DNA of 9,121 bases from an uncultured Blautia sp. (GTDB lineage: Bacteria; Bacillota; Clostridia; Lachnospirales; Lachnospiraceae): contig URYM01000059.1 in NCBI GenBank assembly GCA_900552095.1, positions 1-9,121 of the forward strand, written 5' to 3'. This document shows positions 5,958 to 9,121 of the stretch, one piece after another. The position numbers and the translations under genes were made by a program. Position 1 is the stretch's first letter. Each line of letters opens with the position of its first letter. Below the pieces are notes generated by a model that had not been told where the DNA came from, searched no databases, and was given only the letters and a program-made list of their open reading frames with translations.

Positions 5958-5987
5958 ATTATAAGCGCACTCACCATCTTTTGTCAA
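5958..5987 (-). promoter_or_regulatory. Consensus promoter for the glycine riboswitch operon
   Basis: On the - strand TTGACA (5982-5987) and TATAAT (5958-5963) are perfect consensus hexamers with an 18-bp spacer. Transcription should start near 5951, giving a leader of about 330 nt before the symporter. Strong constitutive initiation fits control by the downstream riboswitch rather than by a repressor. Confidence 0.88.
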
Positions 5988-5996
5988 TGCTTTTTC

Positions 5997-6025
5997 TTGA
6001 AGCAGTCAGGAAACTTTGCTATAGT
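5997..6025 (+). promoter_or_regulatory. MATE gene promoter
   Basis: TTGAAG (5997-6002), a 17-bp spacer and TATAGT (6020-6025). Transcription should start near 6032, leaving about 28 nt before the MATE ATG at 6060. The TTG at 5997 could be misread as a start codon; here it is better explained as part of the -35. The -35 boxes of the two divergent promoters are only 9 bp apart. Confidence 0.75.
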
Positions 6026-6059
6026 AAAGCTGAAAACAAAAGAGGAAGGTACTTTACCT

Positions 6060-7433
6060 ATGAAAATGGAAAATGATCTCGGGCAGGACAGCATCTGGAA
6101 ACTGGTTCTCCGGCTGGCTCTCCCCGCTATGGCTGCCCAGTTTATCAACGTACTCTACAGCATCGTAGACCGCATCTACATTGGAAATATTCCCGGAGAG
6201 GGGAGTCTTGCCCTGGCCGGAGCGGGAATCTGCGGTCCCATCGTCACCTTACTTTCTTCCTTTGGAACCCTGGTCGGCCTAGGCGGCTCCATCCTTATGG
6301 CAATGCGCATGGGAGAAGGAAAGCTGGAAAAAGCCCGGCAGATACTGGCAAACTGTTTTTTTCTGCTGATCCTCTTTTCCGCCATCCTTACTGTGCTCTT
6401 CCTTCTTTCAAAGGATACCCTGCTTTTCTGGTTTGGCGCCAGCGAAGCAACCTTTCCCTATGCGGATACTTATCTGACTATCTATACCGGCGGAACTTTT
6501 TTTGCACTGATGGCCATGGGACTGAATTATTTTATTACCTGTCAGGGATTCGCCCGGATCGGAATGTTTACTGTTGTTCTCGGCGCTCTCGCCAACCTGA
6601 TCTTAGACCCCATCTTTATCTTTGTCTTTGATCTTGGAGTTGCCGGCGCCGCCATTGCCACCGTGTTGTCCCAGCTTCTCTCCTGTATCTTTGCCGTCTC
6701 TTTTCTCTTTGGGAAAAGAGCCCCGGTGACGATCTCCTTTGGAAATTACAACCGCCGTCTGATGACTCAGATTCTGTCCGTTGGACTGCCGCCTTTTCTC
6801 ATTCTGGCTACAGACAGTTTAATTCTCATCATCCTGAATACCGTCCTGTCCAAAACGGGCGGAAACGAAGCCGACCTGCTCATTACTGCCGTTACGATCG
6901 TCCAGAGTTATATGGCTATGATCACCGGCCCCATGCTGGGCATCAGCAGCGGAACACAGGCTATTATCAGTTACAATTACGGCGCCTGCCAGCTGGATCG
7001 AGTCCGCCAGGCGGAGAAAAAAATCCTGCTGCTCTGCCTGGCCTTCACAGCTTTCATGTTTCTGGTATCCCGCCTTCTCCCGGAATTTTTTGTCAGACTC
7101 TTCACCAGGGACGCTGCTGCAATCTCCGTATCTGTCTGGGGCATACACACATTCACCCTTGGAATTATTCCATTAAGTTTCCAGTATGTACTTGTAGACG
7201 GTCTGACTGCTATGGGACGCACAAAAACAGCTCTCATCCTCTCCATCTTGCGAAAAGGCACCTACATCACAGCCGCTGTAGTCCTGGCTGTCCTGGTCTC
7301 CGCCAGAAGTTCCTTTTACGCAGAACCGCTGTCCGACCTCTTCAGCGCCGCTGTTTCCACTACAGTCTTTCTTCTGGTTTTTGAAAAACATCTGGAAAAG
7401 CGAAAAAAGGAACGCATCCCAGATGCCGGATAA
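6060..7433 (+). CDS. MATE-family multidrug/cation exporter
   Basis: This 457-residue inner-membrane protein has about 12 membrane helices and exports organic cations or drugs in exchange for Na+ or H+. It matches the bacterial MATE family (NorM/MepA-like) in length and in motifs: an N-terminal LALPAMAAQFINVLYSIVDR with IYIGNIPGEG after it, the first-repeat GLGGSILMAMRMGEGK segment with KARQILAN, a mid-chain TGPMLGISSGTQAIISYNYGA, and DGLTAMGRTKTA in the last third. The C-terminus is basic (EKRKKERIPDAG). An open frame extends 21 codons upstream to a TTG at 5997, but that stretch carries the promoter; AGAGGAAGG at 6041-6049 selects the ATG at 6060. The gene is monocistronic, divergent from the glycine operon and convergent with the rpsF-ssb-rpsR cluster. 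Substrate is not predictable. Confidence 0.92.
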   Translation: MKMENDLGQDSIWKLVLRLALPAMAAQFINVLYSIVDRIYIGNIPGEGSLALAGAGICGPIVTLLSSFGTLVGLGGSILMAMRMGEGKLEKARQILANCFFLLILFSAILTVLFLLSKDTLLFWFGASEATFPYADTYLTIYTGGTFFALMAMGLNYFITCQGFARIGMFTVVLGALANLILDPIFIFVFDLGVAGAAIATVLSQLLSCIFAVSFLFGKRAPVTISFGNYNRRLMTQILSVGLPPFLILATDSLILIILNTVLSKTGGNEADLLITAVTIVQSYMAMITGPMLGISSGTQAIISYNYGACQLDRVRQAEKKILLLCLAFTAFMFLVSRLLPEFFVRLFTRDAAAISVSVWGIHTFTLGIIPLSFQYVLVDGLTAMGRTKTALILSILRKGTYITAAVVLAVLVSARSSFYAEPLSDLFSAAVSTTVFLLVFEKHLEKRKKERIPDAG

Positions 7434-7438
7434 CACAA

Positions 7439-7488
7439 AGAAGCCTTTAAGTGCAGATCATTTCCGCAGTTAAAGGCTTCTCTTTTTT
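7439..7488. terminator. Terminator between MATE and rpsR
   Basis: A 12-bp perfect inverted repeat (7439-7450 with 7470-7481, AGAAGCCTTTAA and complement) encloses a 19-nt loop and is followed on the + strand by CTTTTTT. It starts 5 bp after the MATE stop. In the - direction it lies 26 bp beyond the rpsR stop with a poorer T-run, so it may also end the ribosomal operon, less efficiently. Confidence 0.88.
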
Positions 7489-7507
7489 GCTGTTTAAATT
7501 CCGAAAA

Positions 7508-7771
7508 TTAGTCAGCTACATACGGCATAATTGCGATATGTCTTGCTTTCTTGATCTCTACGGTCAGTGCACGCTGATGCTTTGCACAGTTTCCGGTAAT
7601 TCTTCTGGGAAGGATTTTTCCTCTCTCAGATACGTATCTTTTCAGCTTGTTTACATCCTTGTAGCTGATTTCGTTATTCTCATTTCCACAGAATACGCAA
7701 ACTTTTTTTCTTCTGCGTCCGCCTCTTCTCTTCATGGGAGAATCCGGTTTCTCAGTTTTATTGAAAGCCAT
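7508..7771 (-). CDS. rpsR: 30S ribosomal protein S18
   Basis: S18 is a small-subunit protein that pairs with S6 on the platform of the 30S ribosome. The 87 residues are within the usual range. The N-terminus is basic ([11 protein letters not shown], 13-23), followed by CVFCGN (25-30), the core [21 protein letters not shown] (37-57), and [11 protein letters not shown] (59-69) with the C-terminal [11 protein letters not shown]. Cys25, Cys28, Cys62 and His65 could form a zinc site, as in cysteine-containing S18 variants; binding is inferred. AGGAGGAAATACTC before the ATG supports the start. It is last in the rpsF-ssb-rpsR operon, 49 bp after ssb, the arrangement common in Firmicutes. Confidence 0.97.
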   Translation of the reverse strand: MAFNKTEKPDSPMKRRGGRRRKKVCVFCGNENNEISYKDVNKLKRYVSERGKILPRRITGNCAKHQRALTVEIKKARHIAIMPYVAD

Positions 7772-7820
7772 GAGTATTTCCTCCTATCAAATATTCTGAC
7801 GCTCTCCGCTCTGTCTTCTC

Positions 7821-8276
7821 TTAGTTGAACGGAAGCTCTTCATCAATCCCATCCGGAATGTTCATAAATCCGTCTGCTGATGCAGCCGGTGCCGCTGGTG
7901 CAGGAGCCGGTGCGCCGTAACCGCCGCCAAAGCCGCCTGTATGCTGCTCGCTGGCACTTTTACTCTCTGCAAACTCCTGATCCTCCACAACAACTTCCGT
8001 TGTGTAGACTTTCTGACCATCCCTGTTGGTATAGCTGCCGGTCTGAATCCGTCCGCTCACAGCAATCTTCGTCCCCTGACGAAGGTATTTCTCTGCAAAC
8101 TCTGCGCTTCTTCCGAAAGCCACACAGGAAATAAAGTCTGCGCTTGCTTCACCGTCTCTTTTAAATCTACGATCCACTGCCAGTGTATATCTGGCAATTG
8201 CCAGCGCATTCTCCCCTGCGGAGTAACGCACATCCGGATCTCTAGTCAAACGACCCATCAAAATTACTTTGTTCAT
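7821..8276 (-). CDS. ssb: Single-stranded DNA-binding protein
   Basis: SSB coats single-stranded DNA during replication, recombination and repair. The 151-residue protein has an N-terminal OB fold (1 to about 103) with MNKVILMGRLTRDP, the DFISCVAFGRSAEF strand, YLRQGTKIAVSGRIQTGSY and TTEVVVED. A short Gly/Ala/Pro-rich linker follows (about 113-135, GGFGGGYGAPAPAPAA), then the acidic partner-binding tip DEELPFN. The tip normally ends in Pro-Phe; here one Asn follows Phe150. The length is a little shorter than longer Firmicute SSBs because the linker is brief. AGAGG upstream of the ATG supports the start. It sits between rpsF and rpsR in one operon; a 66-bp gap to rpsF holds only a 4-bp stem (GACC/GGTC). 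Confidence 0.97.
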   Translation of the reverse strand: MNKVILMGRLTRDPDVRYSAGENALAIARYTLAVDRRFKRDGEASADFISCVAFGRSAEFAEKYLRQGTKIAVSGRIQTGSYTNRDGQKVYTTEVVVEDQEFAESKSASEQHTGGFGGGYGAPAPAPAAPAASADGFMNIPDGIDEELPFN

Positions 8277-8342
8277 TCTCTACCTCTTTCCCTTTTGCCG
8301 GTTAATTGCTGAGAATTGTAACGACCTGCGGTCTCCAGGGTC

Positions 8343-8630
8343 TTATGCTTCTTTCTTTACGATCAGATATCTCAGTACGTTGTCCATGATACGAACGTGT
8401 TTTTCCACTTCTGCCGGACAATCTGTGTCTGCCTCGAACTGAATGAAGTAGTAGAATCCTTCACGCATTTTCTGGATCTCATAAGCAAGGCGTTTCTTGC
8501 CCCACTCCTCTACTTCTGTCACGTTTCCGTTGTAGCGGGCAATATAATTTTTTGCTTTCTCTACAACTGCTGCGCGCTCTTCGTCCTCGATTTTGGCATT
8601 CACAACTAATACTAATTCATACTTAGTCAT
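8343..8630 (-). CDS. rpsF: 30S ribosomal protein S6
   Basis: S6 binds S18 and the central domain of 16S rRNA in the 30S subunit. The 95 residues match the family, beginning MTKYELVLVVNAKI and carrying the conserved core EEWGKKRLAYEIQK (41-54), the aromatic FYYFIQF segment and RIMDNVLRYLIVKKEA at the C-terminus. An AAAGGAGGAAG ribosome binding site 5 nt before the ATG fixes the start. It is the first gene of rpsF-ssb-rpsR, with a sigma-A promoter at 8711-8739 and a leader of about 74 nt containing a hairpin. S6-S18 autoregulation of this operon is known in other Firmicutes but is not demonstrated here. Confidence 0.97.
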   Translation of the reverse strand: MTKYELVLVVNAKIEDEERAAVVEKAKNYIARYNGNVTEVEEWGKKRLAYEIQKMREGFYYFIQFEADTDCPAEVEKHVRIMDNVLRYLIVKKEA

Positions 8631-8660
8631 GCTGTCTTCCTCCTTTTGGTCTCTGGCCCC

Positions 8661-8681
8661 TTCCTTCTAATCTGGAAGGAA
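8661..8681 (-). promoter_or_regulatory. Leader hairpin upstream of rpsF
   Basis: In the rpsF leader, TTCCTTC and GAAGGAA (- strand) form a perfect 7-bp stem with a 7-nt loop, extendable below a G-G mismatch. It lies between promoter and ribosome binding site, where S6-S18-responsive leaders occur in related bacteria. I could not align it with that motif's conserved CCG element, so this is a structure call, not a family assignment. Confidence 0.4.
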
Positions 8682-8710
8682 CAAGGAAATTTTGTATATC
8701 ACAATTTAGT

Positions 8711-8739
8711 ATCTTACCATACTTTCCCGCTAAATTCAA
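8711..8739 (-). promoter_or_regulatory. rpsF-ssb-rpsR promoter
   Basis: On the - strand TTGAAT (8734-8739), a 17-bp spacer and TAAGAT (8711-8716) form a good sigma-A promoter. Start of transcription is near 8704, about 74 nt before rpsF. It lies after the stop of the small ORF upstream, so the ribosomal genes do not depend on that ORF for transcription. Confidence 0.75.
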
Positions 8740-8757
8740 GGATTATTTTACTTTTTA

Positions 8758-9003
8758 TCAAATTTCAGGAACATATCTTTTCATCAACAAGATTATAGTC
8801 CTCAAAAAAGACAGCACCGTTTTAAATATTAATTTTTTAGGATTTTTTGCAGCTGCTTCTTTTCCGACTTTTGCAGGGAATCGATTTAATTCATCCATAT
8901 TTATTCCATTCCTGGCAGCTACTATAACCAATGAATTATCATTTTTTAAAATCACTTGTTCAGTCTGTACTGTCACATTGTAAACATTTTTTATCTTTGT
9001 CAA
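8758..9003 (-). CDS. Unrecognised small ORF, possibly frameshifted
   Basis: The 81-residue frame begins at a TTG after a GAGGAAAG-type site. Its middle (about residues 10-60) looks protein-like (NVTVQTEQVILKNDNSLVIV, MDELNRFPAKVGKEA) but I recognise no family. A much better start lies upstream: GGAGGGAGG (9042-9050) and ATG (9035-9037), yet that frame stops after seven codons (MKVNKKK). Removing one A from the five-A run at 9021-9025 would join the two. Near the 3' end, adding one base to the four-A run at 8820-8823 would replace the hydrophobic tail with a more soluble ending (NGAVFFEDYNLVDEKICS) stopping at 8765. Composition is A+T-rich. It may be a decayed gene, a gene with sequencing indels, or a genuine small membrane protein. 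No terminator separates it from the rpsF promoter. Confidence 0.4.
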   Translation of the reverse strand: MTKIKNVYNVTVQTEQVILKNDNSLVIVAARNGINMDELNRFPAKVGKEAAAKNPKKLIFKTVLSFLRTIILLMKRYVPEI

Positions 9004-9082
9004 AAAACTTTCCTCACTTCTTTTTATTCACTTTCATGAATCCTCCCTCCAAAAACGGAGTATTCAGCTCTGATATTCTATT

Positions 9083-9121
9083 CTGTCTCTTATACACATC
9101 TGACGCTGCCGACGATCTTAC
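9083..9121 (-). other. Nextera/Tn5 adapter plus start of an index (artefact)
   Basis: Positions 9083-9115 are the reverse complement of the full 33-nt Nextera read-1 adapter, so 9083-9114 mirror the left end. The last six bases (TCTTAC) fit the start of the reverse complement of an i5 index; from memory they agree with GCGTAAGA (S517). This is library sequence, and the genome stops at about 9082. Confidence 0.97.

Noticed and set aside
5997..6059. MATE start at the TTG at 5997, adding 21 residues
   Set aside because: The stretch contains a 17-bp-spaced promoter, and a ribosome binding site precedes the ATG at 6060.
8631..8704. Firm call of an S6-S18 autoregulatory leader
   Set aside because: The hairpin is in the right place, but I could not match the conserved CCG-containing element of that motif.
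1..9121. Terminal inverted repeats resembling a Tn5-type transposon or linear plasmid
   Set aside because: The repeats are exact Nextera adapter sequence including non-mosaic-end primer bases, and a partial index follows on the right.
1..9121. CRISPR array, tRNA, rRNA, defence or prophage module
   Set aside because: No regularly spaced repeats, cloverleaf-like segments or hallmark proteins were found on either strand.

Overview
The window is the full length of a short-read contig. Both ends are untrimmed Illumina Nextera/Tn5 adapter (1-32 and 9083-9121), so the genomic insert is about 33-9082. The content points to a Firmicute, most likely a gut Lachnospiraceae-type Clostridium. The reasons are strong AGGAGG ribosome binding sites, consensus sigma-A promoters, a tandem glycine riboswitch ahead of an AGCS symporter, a CmpB-family membrane protein, and the rpsF-ssb-rpsR cluster. 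The species cannot be fixed from this sequence.

Layout. (1) 33-~430: an A+T-rich end with the 3' tail of an unrecognised gene, then a compact unit of promoter, two hairpins and a U-tract that could be a small RNA of about 65 nt. (2) 420-896 (-): the N-terminal half of an SsuA/NMT1-like lipoprotein, broken where the A+T-rich segment begins. (3) 963-1903 (+): proC (proline biosynthesis) with its own promoter and a 19-bp bidirectional terminator. (4) 1907-2198 (-): a small XRE regulator with a palindrome over its -10 region. (5) 2285-5987 (-): a probable four-gene transcript led by a consensus promoter and a tandem glycine riboswitch with terminator, then the AGCS symporter, a membrane-anchored C39-like peptidase, a CmpB-family membrane protein and a CYTH phosphatase-like protein. 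(6) 5997-7488 (+): a MATE exporter with its own promoter, back to back with the riboswitch promoter, ending in a strong terminator. (7) 7508-8739 (-): rpsF-ssb-rpsR with a promoter and leader hairpin. (8) 8758-9082 (-): an A+T-rich end with an unrecognised small ORF that looks frameshifted.

How the genes work together. The riboswitch should make the symporter respond to glycine. The downstream peptidase starts 10 nt after the symporter stop, so it probably shares that control; the next two genes may share it too. ProC, MATE and the ribosomal/SSB cluster are ordinary chromosomal housekeeping or transport genes with separate signals. I found no CRISPR array, tRNA, rRNA, defence system or prophage module. 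The most unusual items are the putative small RNA and broken gene at the left end, the composition of the glycine-controlled operon, and the possibly decayed ORF at the right end.
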